A stretch of DNA of 45,808 nt from Chara braunii (taxonomy: Eukaryota; Streptophyta; Charophyceae; Charales; Characeae): NCBI GenBank assembly GCA_003427395.1, contig BFEA01000053.1, positions 882,247 through 928,054 of the forward strand. Direction: 5' to 3'. The translations under genes and the position numbers were made by a program. This document shows, one piece after another, positions 8,880 through 20,695 of this stretch. Under the pieces are notes generated by a model, which worked only from the letters and a program-made list of their open reading frames with translations, had not been told where the DNA came from and searched no databases. Positions within the stretch are counted from its first letter, which is position 1; every line of letters begins with the position of its first letter.

Positions 8880-10950
8880 CCTTCCCGACCATGTCACGCA
8901 GGAGTAAACCAAACAAAACCAAGAGAGAACTTGGGAACGACGCCCAACTGATCCCGCGAGCCACCGAGACCGCCGCGATGATCGCGTCGTCCCGTCGCCT
9001 CTCTAACCGGGTGCTCCAACTGTACATCCCGTGGTCCCCTACGACAGGATATGGGGACTTCCCAGTCTTGATTGACCCACTCAATCCTCATGCCAAACCT
9101 GCCTTCCTCCCATCCTTCCCCCAAATGCAAACCTTTTTTTCACAATCTGCTTTCACGCAGCCAATAAACTGAAACTTGAGATTGCACACACATTCCTTTA
9201 CTTCGTTTGGATTATGTCCTGAAAGTCAAACTAAAAGTCAAAGTAGGGGTGCAAATATTATACTCAGTCAAATGCAACAAGGAGTACAAATAAGGCTTAT
9301 AACTGGGTTTATATAAAAAAAGCAATTGTTACCTTTTAATTACCTGCCTCCAAAACTCCTCCCGAGTTCCGGCAGAGCTCCCGCAATCGGTGGGATGACT
9401 CCCCACAGAGTCTTCCTGCGGTCCTACGGGTTGCAATCCCGCCTGCCGCCTTCCTCTCAGAACCAGGATTCGACTTAGAGTAAGAAGGGCACAAGATAAG
9501 GGGTCTGAGACTCTCAAGATACATGAGGGGGACAACTCAACTCTCAGGAGAGAGCCTTGTTATCTTCCATCGCCTGAGGACCCCGCAATGGTGGCCAATC
9601 AACAACAGCCGCCGGTTAAACTGAAGTCAAGCTGTTGAAGTCAATACTCTGACGACCTCCTAGTTCGCAGCAATCTCCCCCTTTCGCAACCACTCCTCTA
9701 AGTTGTGATAGCAGCCTCCCTTGTCGTCCAATCACCCCCTTCACATTATACCTTCGCTCCTTGTGGGCCAACTGTAGTCACATGGCTCCAAACAGTCGCA
9801 CTTAAGGCAGTGCAGCAAGCCGTAATAGGCCTGGGAATCACCGTTGTAGCACAACAACCGAGACAAACTGCGGAGCTTACTATGAAGGGCTGGTAAGGAA
9901 TACTGCAATTCTCAACAACAAACTCCCTTGTGTATCAGCAAACAGCAACAATGGCCCCCCCTTTTCTTGTAAAGTCTGTCCACACCCCCAAGTTACGGCG
10001 CCGCACCTACAACTCAGCAGGTCGCTGTTCTGTCAGGGCGTGCAGCGTGCAAAATAGGATCCGCCCCTCATTTAGGATGGAACAGACCTTACAGAAATAC
10101 CGACGCAGAGCGACCATGCAGACCAGCAAGCAATGTGGAGCGCGGCAGTACACAACAACCAGCAAAAACCGCAGTAATGGCCTTAATATGCAACGACTTG
10201 GTTGCACAGGAATCAAATCGCCAGCTGTTGGCTCTCTGATTATACCCCCACTCGCAGTAGACGACTCCGCTCACACAAGCTCGACTTACCCTGCAGGAGT
10301 TCGCGGCCTGTCCTTCGTTCGTCACTCCACGGTTACATACGATTTGCTGGTACGCTGCAATCCCCCTGTTGACTTCGCAGCTTTGCGCCCTTAGTTAGAA
10401 CTTGGTCAGATAAGCCTCCCCTGTTGTTCTTTCCCCCTTATGTCGCTTACTTAATTCCTATAATGAGAGTGAGCACCGTGCTGAAACTGGGACTGGTACA
10501 TGCCACTAAGGTGATGTAAGTCAGGCGAGGGAGCTCATACGACCTGCATGCACATATCCTGCCCGCTCTGTACCCCTCTCTTACTTCTTTGTGCCCCGTA
10601 ACTCAGCGTAACCTGATTCTCAACCTATCTCACCTCGCCAATCCTCCCGAGCACGTGCATACTCCCCCTGCTCCTTTCGCTTTGTTGCATTCAACTCCTG
10701 ATTTCGCCCCCGACCTGAACCCATCGCATCGCTTATCTTTTTCCGCTATCTCCACCACCTTCATGCACCCCCAAACACGTATCCTAGCTAAACTACCAAC
10801 TCCTAACTGAAACTAGTAGTACCCTCTCATCGAAAATGGCCGAGAACCCCCGCGCAACACTTTAGGCCACTCGATTCTGATAAAAAACGAGCGAGGTATA
10901 AAGCTTCTGCCCCGTTATTCCCATTCTCCTATTTCACGGTCTACCTGTGA
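8880..10950 (+). repeat. Composite repeat, copy 2, internally deleted
   Basis: Begins with GTCACGCAGGA (8,893) and CCCCTACGACAGGAT (about 9,036), like copies 1 and 3, then passes directly to block C at 9,110. The 3-kb middle part, with the 120-bp repeats and the hairpin or 67-bp arrays, is missing. Block C is followed by sequence matching 32,660-33,120 and by a family-B hairpin at about 10,866. Just before and across its start, the minus strand has a frame with LLRD, 14 residues, DAL that resembles the candidate exon at 2,398-2,597. Confidence 0.6.
9110..9600 (+). repeat. Composite repeat block C, copy 2
   Basis: Shares the landmark blocks of 6,150-6,660 in the same order (ATTATGTCCTGAAAGTCAAA, AAAGTAGGGGTGCA, GCCGCCTTCCTCTCAGAACC). 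It is closer to copy 1 than to copy 3 by eye. Confidence 0.75.
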
Positions 10951-11205
10951 GGAGCCAGTGTCAGGCTACTTTCCTTAAGTAAGACCTCTAATCAGAGGCA
11001 AAAGTCTGACCGACAGCTATGACGACTTACACAACCACCAACCAAACTTAAAAGAATCACTTGCGCCTCAAACCGGCGCGTCCACACACTCTCTATTCTG
11101 GTCAACCATCCATTCAATATAAATCACAGACTTAGTCGTGCCTCGCGCGGTATACTTAATCTTTAACCCAAACCTATTTTCTATCACGTGCAAAAACCAG
11201 GGCGG

Positions 11206-11271
11206 ATACCCTTGTAAGGGTATTCACACCGACAACTTACCGGACCATATTAAGCGACGTCCCCGTCGCTT
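11206..11271 (+). repeat. Double hairpin (H1 + H2), copy A
   Basis: H1 (11,206-11,223) is ATACCCTT-GT-AAGGGTAT. H2 (11,252-11,271) is AAGCGACG-TCCC-CGTCGCTT. They are 28 bp apart, exactly as in copy B at 22,727-22,794, although the sequence between them differs at many positions. The preceding CAAAAACCAGGGCG is also related. It looks like the terminal structure of a dispersed element. Confidence 0.7.
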
Positions 11272-11643
11272 CAAGAGATCAGAAAGTTATAAATTCATCC
11301 AACTCCAAAGATGCTGGCGAGAAAGGAACCAATCCGATTAGCTGACAGCCTCAGGGTTGAGGCCTCCAATAATCCAAACCCTTATAACTATATACCGCCA
11401 GGGTTCCAACCTGGGTCTCCATTGTCCTGACACTAGGACGCAGGTGTACTGGTCATACGTACTACAACATAAGTCTCAGCGACCCCTCTCAACTGTCCTC
11501 TCCCCTTCGTCCTAGACAAACGCCGACTTATCGTTAAGTGTCCTTAGTCTCTACCCTGCGAGCAGGGCCATAACCAAGGACGCGGGCTGTAACCGAGACC
11601 TTAGAAGACACTTTCGCCTCCCTCCCAGTAATTCTCACAATCA

Positions 11644-11645
<2 letters not shown>

Positions 11646-11708
<63 letters not shown>
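11646..11708. repeat. (AT)n microsatellite
   Basis: About 30 uninterrupted AT units. Confidence 0.95.
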
Positions 11709-11710
<2 letters not shown>

Positions 11711-13250
11711 TATCTTAACACACCTCCTGCAGTCTAGTACAGGAAGGCTAGGTTTCCATCTTGGTCCACCATAGTCTGGGTGATCGTGCCAGATCTATGC
11801 CCCACCGCATTTGTTGTTTTAGCGGTAATGCCCTCGCAGGTTGCGCCACGATAGGTTTTTTTCTCCTGATAAACATTCAATCAGGACTCCAAAAGACCCG
11901 ACTCTTATCCCACACCATCTTGCGGCATGTAAAACCCTCCCGGGTGGCCATACACCCTTTTCTGGCGAGACGTGGGCCCGCTGTCAGGTTGCGCCGATCA
12001 ACAACCAACACTGAGGGTTGTGCCCTAGTGATGCTAGTTATACCCCTGGCTGAATCTCTCATAAATGCCCCAAGATTAGCACAAGTGGCTGGACGGTGTG
12101 TCGCAACAATACAGACTTACTGTGAGACTACGCAAAGGTTTGTCCCACATAAAAGGTATTTACCAGTCCTCTGTGGGACAACACAGAGAAACACGACAAC
12201 CTCTCCACTATCACAAAACAGAATCACCGCCAGACCCGTAAGGCCGTGACCTCCCTACTTGATCAGAGCAAGAAGGTCACCTCTCAGGGATATCTCCCAA
12301 TGAAGCTTATTGCGATTTAAAAAAAAAATCTAATAATGGGCAAGCAAAAACATGGTCCTTCTCGTCAGACTTTATCATTCAAATCAGCCTACCATGCCAT
12401 CGAATCTATTCACCCCCTTTTCCATACGAAGGAGGTCTCTCTCAATAGGTCTCTCAGTCATCCCTTCTCTGTCTAGGATGACTCCCATGCGATCTTTTAA
12501 CACATATTCCCTTTCTGAAGATGAGTCTTCCAACAAACAAGAGACTGCACTTCCCATAAAAGGCGTCTCAACCATAAACAACTCAAACCAAGAGACCAAC
12601 TTATGAGCCCCTAATCACAACTCAACAATAACCTTCAGCATGGTAAGCATTCGAGTTTCAAAGACTCATAACCCCCTTAGGGTTCTCACTCTTTCCATAA
12701 AAACAGACTGCACTTCCTTTCCTTATACCCTGCTCTATCACCTGCCTGTGGGCAGATCGCACGAGTATACCAGAGAGTAGACAACTCACATTCATTCACG
12801 TTCACAACATATAAAGCATACAAGATGTTCCTCATACATCCTTTTACACAAAATCATCATACATCAGGATAAAACCACACAATGAGAGTGGAAGTGATCA
12901 ACACAACGATAAGCCTCATAGGGTCTCAACTCAATGTATACTCAGGAAATGAATGCCCCATCACTCTACTAAACCAGATAACACTCATGTCCCAAGAGTA
13001 TAAAATCTTAGATCACACTAAATCTATCCATACAAATCACAATGCAACTGCACACTCAAATATGTCACATAACTGAATATTATCTCCTAAGTCACAACAA
13101 AAGAATCCCACAAATCTGTCAAGTACTACAAGCTATAGTATATGTACAAATAGACAGATCACACATGACTGACTTCAAAAATGTACATCTCTAACTCAAT
13201 CTCTATGTGCAAAAAACTCTAACTCTATCGCCGTGTAGGCAACTCAGTCC
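11709..13250. other. Noncoding stretch, no supported gene
   Basis: A 162-codon plus-strand frame at 11,761-12,249 has no domain I can recognise and lacks support, so I leave it out. On the minus strand at 12,384-12,599 there is an acidic, compositionally protein-like frame containing SSSEREYVLKDRMG; it could be a fragment of a retroelement Gag region but I cannot show it. The rest (12,600-13,250) is AT-rich. Confidence 0.4.
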
Positions 13251-15782
13251 CTACTCACTCATCTCCTCCTAGTTTTGCCTGTACAGCTGAGCCCTACCTC
13301 CATCTGCAGATCGTTCTACTACCCTATCCTATTTATCATACATCTTTCCACCACTCTTCGTAACCTTCCATTCAGCCAGGTCCTTTAAGAACTTAGGACG
13401 CTGCAAGGCTCGACGACCTTCCTTTTTGCAAAAGAAGCAGGATGCGTTAAACCACTTCTTGGACTTCTTCTTCTCCCTCTGAGACCCTGGTGATGATGGC
13501 GCCTCGCTAGTCTCCCTGCTCAGCTCGTAACTCTGAGGCACATCCATAGGCTCCCCAGGTCCTGTCCCTAACTCCTGAGTACTAGGCCCTGGTTGTATCC
13601 CAACCCCCTCTGACCTATACTTAGGCGTATCCAACCTCTGGGGCCTGCCCTCGATGACGCCCTCCACCGCAATCCCCATCTCACTCTCAGGAGGCTCCTC
13701 TATCCTCTGCTCGGGTGAAAATAAGCTTGCCTCCTCCGGCATAGTGTGGACTGCTTCAAGGAGCACATTCATAGACCCGTATGCTGAGCCTTGGACAGAC
13801 TCGTCGCTGGCCATCGGCTGCCCCTCCTCGACTGATAGTGGCATGGTAGGTTCCGCTGCTACTGTAAGCAGTGTAGCGAGTTCAGTAGGGGCTCTGAACT
13901 CGAAGGCTTCTCTCTCTGCCTCCCTCTTGGCTTTCGCCTTCTCAGGCTCCAAGGTGACTCTTCCCATGGACGACCCCTGCTGAGGCTCAGCCGCGGATGG
14001 TTGTCCTGATAAGCCATGCTCTGCCTGTCTCTGTTCTTCCTGTCGGCTGCTGTCTGCCCTGTCCACTCCGCGTCGAGGCTGTTGCCTCAAGTCCTGGATG
14101 ATTGCGCCTTGACTAACCACCAGTGCTCCGAGCTCACGAACCTCAACCTCAACTGCCTCCAATCGTACTCCATGGCTCATCTCCTTCATCTCCCTTCCTC
14201 TTAGACCAGCTTCTAACATCATACATCTGTCGAAGGATGTCTTGGCTAGGAAGTGGATCTTTCGGTCCAAGTACTCATCTGCCTTCTTTGAGGTCCCAGC
14301 TTCTGCCCTTTCTGGAACCGTCAATCCCTCGCCATGCTGGTCTAGGAACTCATCCCACATCTCCTTGATTCCATATGGTTTGGGTGGCGGTGGCTGATCT
14401 GGGAGTGCCCCTGCCTCTTCCAATCTCTGCCTCTCCTGCCAGATTTCTTCCAAACGTTTTCCTACCCTGGCCCGCTTCTCCTCAGCTGTCTCCCCAGCCG
14501 ACACTCTCTCCCTCGTGCGGTGGTCGGCTCTCTCCGAAATCTCCGCTCCCATCTCTCTCTCAGCCTGACGCGGCTCCTGGCGTGGCTCCACAGGTACGGA
14601 CTCCTCCACGTCGGGGTGCTCAAGGGCACGTGTGGCCAGATGTCTGTCGATCATAGCCAGGGTCTCTCTCCTCCGATCAGCTCTCTCTCTCTCCATCTCC
14701 ACCCTTCCTTTTAGTGAAGGGACCGTCTTTGGCAGTGGTAGTGAGATCTCCTTTCGATGTGATCCCTCCTCTCTGCCATGAGTGTCCTCTGGCGTACTCC
14801 CGAGTCTCAGCCCCACAGCCGGCGTCTGAAGGGGAGTATCCTCCTCAACCTCTATCACCCCCTCTCCAACATGCCCCCTCTCTCGCTCAGGTCCCTGGGC
14901 CTCTTCTCTGGGTGCCTCCTCTGCCAACTCGCCACGCCCCTCGCTCGTCGGCGGTACTCTCCAATGCGAGACATCCAAATGTGCCTCCAAATCTTGTAGA
15001 GGCTCTCCAGATACTAGCATCTCCTCCCGTGTGTGCAGTGGAGATTCTCCCAGTCCACCCTCAATGAAGCGATGAAACTCTACCGGCCCCAACCCGTACT
15101 CAGGATATGCCCCTCGCCCCTCAGTCTCAGGTACCGACTCCTCCTCTCGCTTGGCGAGAGCCTTCAGTCCCCCTCGAGATGGCCTGCCCTCACTGGGTTC
15201 AGGGTCCCTCTGCCTCTTGCTCCTCTGGCGCCTCTCGACTCTGGGCTGAGGCAGCGCTGGCCGTCGGAATGCCTCTCTCAAGTGCGCCCAACAACTCTCC
15301 TAATCTCGGGCCCTGTCCCTGATCTGCCTGGCCAATGGCCTTTCCGCCTTTCGGGTCCATAGGGGCAATGTCCTCGCCCACTCATCCCTCAATATGCCCT
15401 GACCATGCATGAAGTGCTTGAAGGCGAGGATGAAGTCCTCTGCATTCCCGATCTCCAGGCGGATCGGTCTGCCGCCAGGTCCCACGGGCGATGGTCGTAG
15501 CTCCTGCATCCTCGCCTCCACCTCGGGCCTCGTCCTTGCCTCCCTAGGAATCTATGCAATGGGCTCCGCGAACCTACTGGCTCCCCTCAGCCTCTCAATT
15601 GCTTGAGTCATGGTCCAGCCCATATGCTCTGCATACCCCCAGAAATCGTCCAGGAACAACTCAATATCTCCATCATCATATACCGGCGTACTCTCTCGGT
15701 GGTGAGACCCATGCCGCTCGTATCCTCCTGATGCTCCCAACGGCCTCTGTGGCAGCCGCGTCCCCCTCCCTCCTTTTGGCAT
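13251..15782 (-). pseudogene. Gag-like polyprotein of an LTR retrotransposon, decayed
   Basis: One reading frame runs from an ATG at 15,782 (MPKGGRGTR) to about 13,251. It is interrupted in frame by stops near 15,552, 15,300, 13,329 and about 13,270, with no frameshift. The N-terminal 180 codons are capsid-like (DIELFLDDFWGYAEHMGW; FILAFKHFMHGQGI). The middle is highly charged, rich in E, R and Q, and likely partly coiled-coil. Near the C-terminus a CFFCKKEGRRALQR segment looks like a CCHC zinc knuckle whose His and last Cys are both replaced by Arg. Capsid plus nucleocapsid knuckle is the Gag layout. No protease or RT follows it downstream. It sits immediately 3' of the integrase of the next element in the same orientation, with no LTR visible between. 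Confidence 0.75.
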
Positions 15783-15804
15783 GGCTGTCTTCGTAAAGTT
15801 AGAC

Positions 15805-15962
15805 CTGCACAACAGGCGAAGGAGGCAACATGCACACATTGGGGTAAGCAAAAGATGATAGATAAAACAAGCTCATGTCAAACCAACACATTCATCATAC
15901 ACCCCATTCTATTCTACACATCTCATCATCATATTCTAAAGAAGTTAGATTGTCTATCTCAC
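15805..15962 (-). other. Candidate 158-bp intron between integrase and Gag-like frame
   Basis: On the minus strand GAAGAG|GTGAGA at 15,962 resembles a donor. A pyrimidine-rich stretch ending TGTTGTGCAG| at 15,805 resembles an acceptor, 23 bp before the ATG of the Gag-like frame. The segment is AT-rich compared with both neighbours. Joining the ends would not fuse the frames, because a stop follows at once; if real, it would be an untranslated-region intron. Confidence 0.35.
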
Positions 15963-17400
15963 CTCTTCCCTTGCCACAAACTTCTTCAGTCTCGTTCCTG
16001 ATACCAAATCCTTCCATTCTGTCCCATTTAACTCTTCAATCTGGTATGCGCTGAAATCTCCCCATCGCACAATCCGATAGGGACCTAATCACCTCTTGTC
16101 GAGTTTTCTGGACCATTGTTTCTCCAAGGATGAATCATACAGGAGTACGATGTCCCCAACTGCCAAGGGTACTTTCCTTACTCGCGCCGACTGGTCCCAT
16201 CGGGCCTTATCTTCCATACAGCTTCTTTCCACTTGGTTGGATGCCTCCTGGATTCTTTCGTCTATCGCGCCCACCTGCCACGCTCAAATATCGAGCAATT
16301 CTTCGAAAGACAGGTTAACCTCCAAATCCTGACGCCTCCATCTTCAGGAAGTTCTCGATTGGGAAGGTAGCGTGTCTTCCATACCATAGTGTGACCGACG
16401 CGTATTTAGTGGTCCTTTTCACCTTAATATTCTCGACAAAGAATGTCGCCCTCAGGTACCTTGACCACTGATTAGGCCTACCTTCAGTCCATTTAGCCAG
16501 AAGGTTCGTGATGGTGTTGTGTCCTCTCTCCACTGGAGCGTTTGTCTGGGGGTGCGCGGCCGTGGTGTAATTAGCTACCACGCCGTACCTTGATAACAAC
16601 TCCTGCACTTCCTGTTAGGTAAACTCCGACCCTCTATCCATTACGAACTCTCTGACAAAGGGATAACACAGGTAGTACTCCTCGATGCAACTAACCAAGA
16701 CTGACCCAGTCTTTGTACGAATGACCTTTCCATCTACAAAGCCAGAAAGGTTATCGCGCACATCGAAGATGTAGTTGTAACCTTGATCCCCAAGTGGCAT
16801 AAAAAGTAAGTCGAGGTGTACTACGGCCCCCACTTCCCTTTCCAACCTGGGATGCAGTGGCTCTCTCGGCCTTAGACGAGATCGCTCTTGACAGGGTACG
16901 CAGGACTGGCAGAACTTGCCAACCATCTCCATCATCCCATCCCAGTAATATAGCTCACTTATCTTGGCATATGTGGCACTAACTCCTCGATGTCCTTCCG
17001 CAATACCATCATGAAGTGCAACTATAATGTCAATCTGATGGTTCCTGCCGCATACGACTCTCCTATGATTTCCCACTTGTCTCTTTACGAAAAGATGATA
17101 ATCTCTCATTAGGTAGCGAAGCATCATCCTTTGGGCTCTGTCGCTCGCATCTCTATTCCGTATTTCGCACGATAGGAGAAGTCCCAGTTCCAGGTAGATC
17201 CCATTATACTCCTCTGCACGAAATGCCTCCTTGATCTCCCCTTCCTTTAACTCGTCATCCTAGTTCTCTGGCGCCACATCCTCATCCTCAGCCAGATTCA
17301 ACGAGCTCATCCGATCAAAGTCTCCTTGCAGAAGCGTATTGACGAGGAGATACAGTCCTCTCATTAACTCCTTGTGCCGTTCTACCTGATCCGGTCCTTC
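15963..17400 (-). pseudogene. Integrase with GPY motif
   Basis: The N-terminal HHCC zinc domain is present (HDGIAEGH ... CQSCVPCQ, about 16,985-16,880). The catalytic core shows VVHLDLLFMP and VMDRGSEFT (about 16,820 and 16,635); the Glu lies in AAHPQTNAPVERGHN (about 16,540). A stop (TAA) falls just after the second Asp at about 16,612. A frameshift lies between 16,315 and 16,274. The C-terminal part contains VGDIVLLYDSS and a GPYRIV stretch (the GPY/F module, about 16,080), separated by a TGA at 16,089. No chromodomain follows before the coding similarity ends near 15,962. Confidence 0.85.
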
Positions 17401-18105
17401 CTATATTGTCCTCATTTTCTCCACTAGACTGTGCGAGTCTACCAATGCCAACTTCATCATCCACTGGAAATCTTTACTGCCCCATGGATCCTCTTCTTCG
17501 ACAGGTTTGAGGACCGGCTCTGCCTTCTGTTCATACCCGTTTGGCGCCTGCCAGATAGGATGGCCAACGCAGCTAGGCACTCGTGGGGACCACTCATTGA
17601 TGTGAAGACGGATGTCCTCTTCTTGATCCAAGAAGCCATCAACTGGGGGCGTGTTCTCTACTGCCTCCCCCTCTTGCTTGTCCCAGTTGATACGGCTCAG
17701 CCCGTCCGCCTTGTTCTTATTCATAGGAATCCGCTCCAACTCGAAATTAAACATCCAGATGTACGTCAACCATCTGGCAATAGTTGGATCCGTTGGAACG
17801 TAATTCCTTAGGGAATAGACCAAAGCAGTCGGGTCCACTCTCAATATGAACCTCATGCCAAAGATATAGTTTCGAAAGATTCACAGATAGTGGAGGACGG
17901 CGAGAGTCTCTCTCTTGAACTGAGAGTAATTTCTCTCATTTGTACAGAGAGTTCGACTCTCAAATCGCAGCCGTCTCTCTTTCCCTTGTGTATCTGCCTT
18001 AATCAAAACTCCACCTAAGGCAGTTGGCCCAGCAACCGTCTCGACAATGAAGAGTCTTGTCTCTGTGGCTTCATAGTCTGGCGCTCTCAATACCAACCCT
18101 CCTTC
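17401..18105 (-). pseudogene. RNase H and tether
   Basis: Continues the RT frame. The strand-1 motif reads FIVETVAGPTALGGVL (about 18,045-18,000), where this family normally has Asp after ET. Here codon 18,034-18,036 is GTT (Val), so the first catalytic acid is missing. Later parts are recognisable: TNERNYSQFKRETLAVLHYL with the Glu, and the ELERIPMNKNKADGLSR ending with its Asp. Stops at 17,881 and 17,401. A less conserved spacer of roughly 100 residues leads to the integrase. Confidence 0.75.
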
Positions 18106-19449
18106 TCAGAATTCTTCCTTCATATCTGCCACCATTCTCTCCTGCTCTTCACCCAAGACCCACTCCTGATCGTGATGAACCAGCTTTCTCAAGTGCTCTG
18201 TCTTGGCGACAAAGTTCTCTACAAAAGTCCTCCAAAACCCACATGTGCCAAGGAAGCTTCTAACATCGGTTATCGAGTGGAATGGTACAGGCCACTCAAT
18301 AATCTTGTCCGCCTTCTTTACGTCCGACCGACGGCTCTTCTCGCTACAGACGAATCCCAAGATAGTTGCTTCCCTCATGCAGTGTCTGGATTTGGCCCCA
18401 CTTGCAGTGAGGTTATGCTTTTCAAACAAATTCAGGACTCTCTCAAGGTCCTAAATATGTCTCTAGACAGAGCGCCTTACCCCTGGCAAGACATCGTCAT
18501 TCTCCGTCACCGTTGGCCCCTTCACTGCCAAGTCATCGATATATGGCTGTGTGATATGTGGACTGACTGACTGCATGGTCCGAATCATGGCCCGCTGAAC
18601 CATTGCTACCGCGTTGGTCCACCCTTGTGGAGCCATATTCATATGGATCAGCCCTCGAGGCGTATGCATCGTCGTCACTGGCCTGTCTGGTGGGTAGACC
18701 GGAAATTGGTCATATCCGGAGTAAAGGTCTATAAGTGAAATTATAGGTCTTCCAGCACAGGATTCTGACAGCGCATCCGCATTTGGCAATCCTCCCGCAT
18801 CTCGCACAGTCACCGCATTCAGTCGCTGCAGATCTTGCACCCATCGCAGCGTCCCATTGGGTTTGATGAAACAAAACCATGGGGATGCATACGGCCCACT
18901 TGAGTAGTCGATGACATGCGTACGTATCTTGTCGTCGAGGTAATCTACCACCTTCTTTTCTTCGTCAGGATTAGGATATTGCGCCCCTCTCAAGTTTCAT
19001 GGCTCTTGCGGCACGGTATGGATGCGGATCATAAGAATCTTGTCCACATCCAACCTGCCGCGCTCCTCATCACTGAACGCATAGGCGCAATGTCTTTTCT
19101 TCATTAGTTTTACCATTCGAGCTCTTTCCTGGGGCAGTAGGAAGTCAGACTCTCCTATTATCAACTTCCCCTCGTTCCCTTCATTGATACGGCATGGTCC
19201 TGCTGAGGCACTCTCCTTCATCTGTCGTATCAACCCTCGCTCCCGCTCATAATATACCTCCTCATCTTCGGTAACGAGGATGAGAACTAGACGACACTTT
19301 TTGTTTATCGTTTTGTACCGCCTTTGGGAACACTGCTTGAGCCGTCCTCTAAAAAAGGTTGGCTTACAGCTTGTGCTTGCATTGATGCGGAGTTCCTCCT
19401 CCCACCTGGAAGCCGATATACTAATTTCAACTCCCCAGCCTGAGGACAC
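18106..19449 (-). pseudogene. Reverse transcriptase
   Basis: Fingers and palm are recognisable: ASPWFCFIKPNGTLRWVQD, SLIDLYSGYDQ with the first catalytic Asp, PQGWTNA, and the catalytic box YIDDLAVKG (about 18,540), so the metal-binding aspartates are kept. Thumb/connection follows with TILGFVCSEKS and VRSFLGTCGFWRTF. In-frame stops lie near 18,997, 18,463, 18,450 and 18,106, with no frameshift inside the domain. It would copy the element's RNA into cDNA in the particle, but cannot be made as one chain now. Confidence 0.85.
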
Positions 19450-20621
19450 TCCAGGACCTGTTCCCTCAGCGCCTGGATGACGTCTGGATCCGCCATCTTG
19501 TGCGTGACCACTATGTCCATGACCTTATTCACGTCCGACAAACTGAGGGAAAACGCCTTGATTCTTTCCTCCTCTTCTGGCTTTGCAAGGAGTCTCCGAC
19601 GCTCGCCCTCTGACTCCTCAATCATGAATGAATCCGGATTCGGTCGGTTCCTTATGCTTTGAGGCCCTGTATTTATGCAGATAATTACTTCATAATTCCT
19701 GCAGGCAGGGTCACACATGATAAGGATCAAAGTCCCATCGTACTCGTTAAACATCAATGTCTCTGCTCTGCATAAGAAAGACCTTCCCAAGAGGATTCCG
19801 TGGTCCACGTCAGGCATAACGAAGAAGCACGCTCTGACTTTCACTCTCCCAACCTCGATGAGTACATTCGAGGCTGTCCCACAAAATGCAGCCTTGCAGT
19901 TGGCTGCATGTAGGATGCCGCAATCAGATCGGTCTATTTCCAATCCAAACCTGATTGCGTCAGCTTCCCGAATGATATTTATCTCCGCTCCCGTATCCAG
20001 CATTGCTGCATACTTGGAGCCTTTTACCACCAAATCCACCGTACCACAGGCCGCACACTTTCAGTCCATCTTCGTTCCTGTCTCTGCACACTCCGCCTTT
20101 TTCGGCAGAATCGTACTCAGATGGGCGTTGGGTACCAGGCGCCGCGACAACCTCCCCTTCAGTCCGTCACGGAGCTTAGGTGCTGATGCCAAAATTTCCT
20201 TCAGGATCATAAGGTCGTTGTGACCCTCCAACAACCTATCAATCACCTTCTCCACGTCGAACCCTTCTTCTAGCCGGACCGCATACTTCAAGTTTTTCTT
20301 TTTGGGTGACACACCATACAGGATCGGTTCGACTTCATCTCTGGCTTCTCTCTTTCTGGCCCTTTGCCCCGCCCTCTGGTCTTCTTCCTGGTGCAACCTT
20401 TCGTCCTCTTCTTCCTCCTCCTCCTCATCCTCTACTTCCACGGCCTCCTTCCTTTTCCCTGGCTTAGGCTCTTTTCGAGGAGGCTCTTGGCTCGCACTGG
20501 CCTTGGCCCGACCTCGGGTACGAGCAGCCTGCGCCAGCCTTCCTTGCGGCGTAGGGGCTTTGGTCATCATCCCTGACCGTGGGTTTGATCCTACGGTGTT
20601 TACCCTGGGTCGCTCTGGCAT
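19305..20621 (-). pseudogene. Linker and aspartic protease
   Basis: A basic linker and a run of acidic residues (about 20,430-20,390, mostly E) lead, in one frame with a stop at about 20,061, to a retropepsin-like domain. The active-site motif LDTGAEINII is intact (about 19,990) and the flap-distal ILLGRSF motif is present (about 19,780), so both protease hallmarks survive. The enzyme would cut the Gag-Pol precursor as a dimer. The frame ends at 19,305 and the RT frame begins in a different register, so a frameshift lies near 19,300-19,450. Confidence 0.8.
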
Positions 20622-20695
20622 TGACTCAGGACTGGAATCATAGAGGAAGACCTTGGGGATGCTAACCCTCTACTCCTTCACTCCTTCGCAGAGGT

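Noticed and set aside
9930-10394. 154-codon plus-strand frame in composite repeat copy 2
   Set aside because: The corresponding region of copy 3 (32,700-33,130) does not keep the frame.
11206-11271. Helitron 3' end
   Set aside because: A hairpin near an end fits, but there is no CTRR terminus at the expected distance and no A|T target signature could be shown.
11761-12249. 162-codon plus-strand frame
   Set aside because: No domain, no homologous copy in the window, and an overlapping minus-strand frame of similar quality.
13654-15362. Plus-strand frames opposite the Gag-like pseudogene
   Set aside because: They are shadows: the minus-strand frame has Gag features and the plus-strand ones have none.
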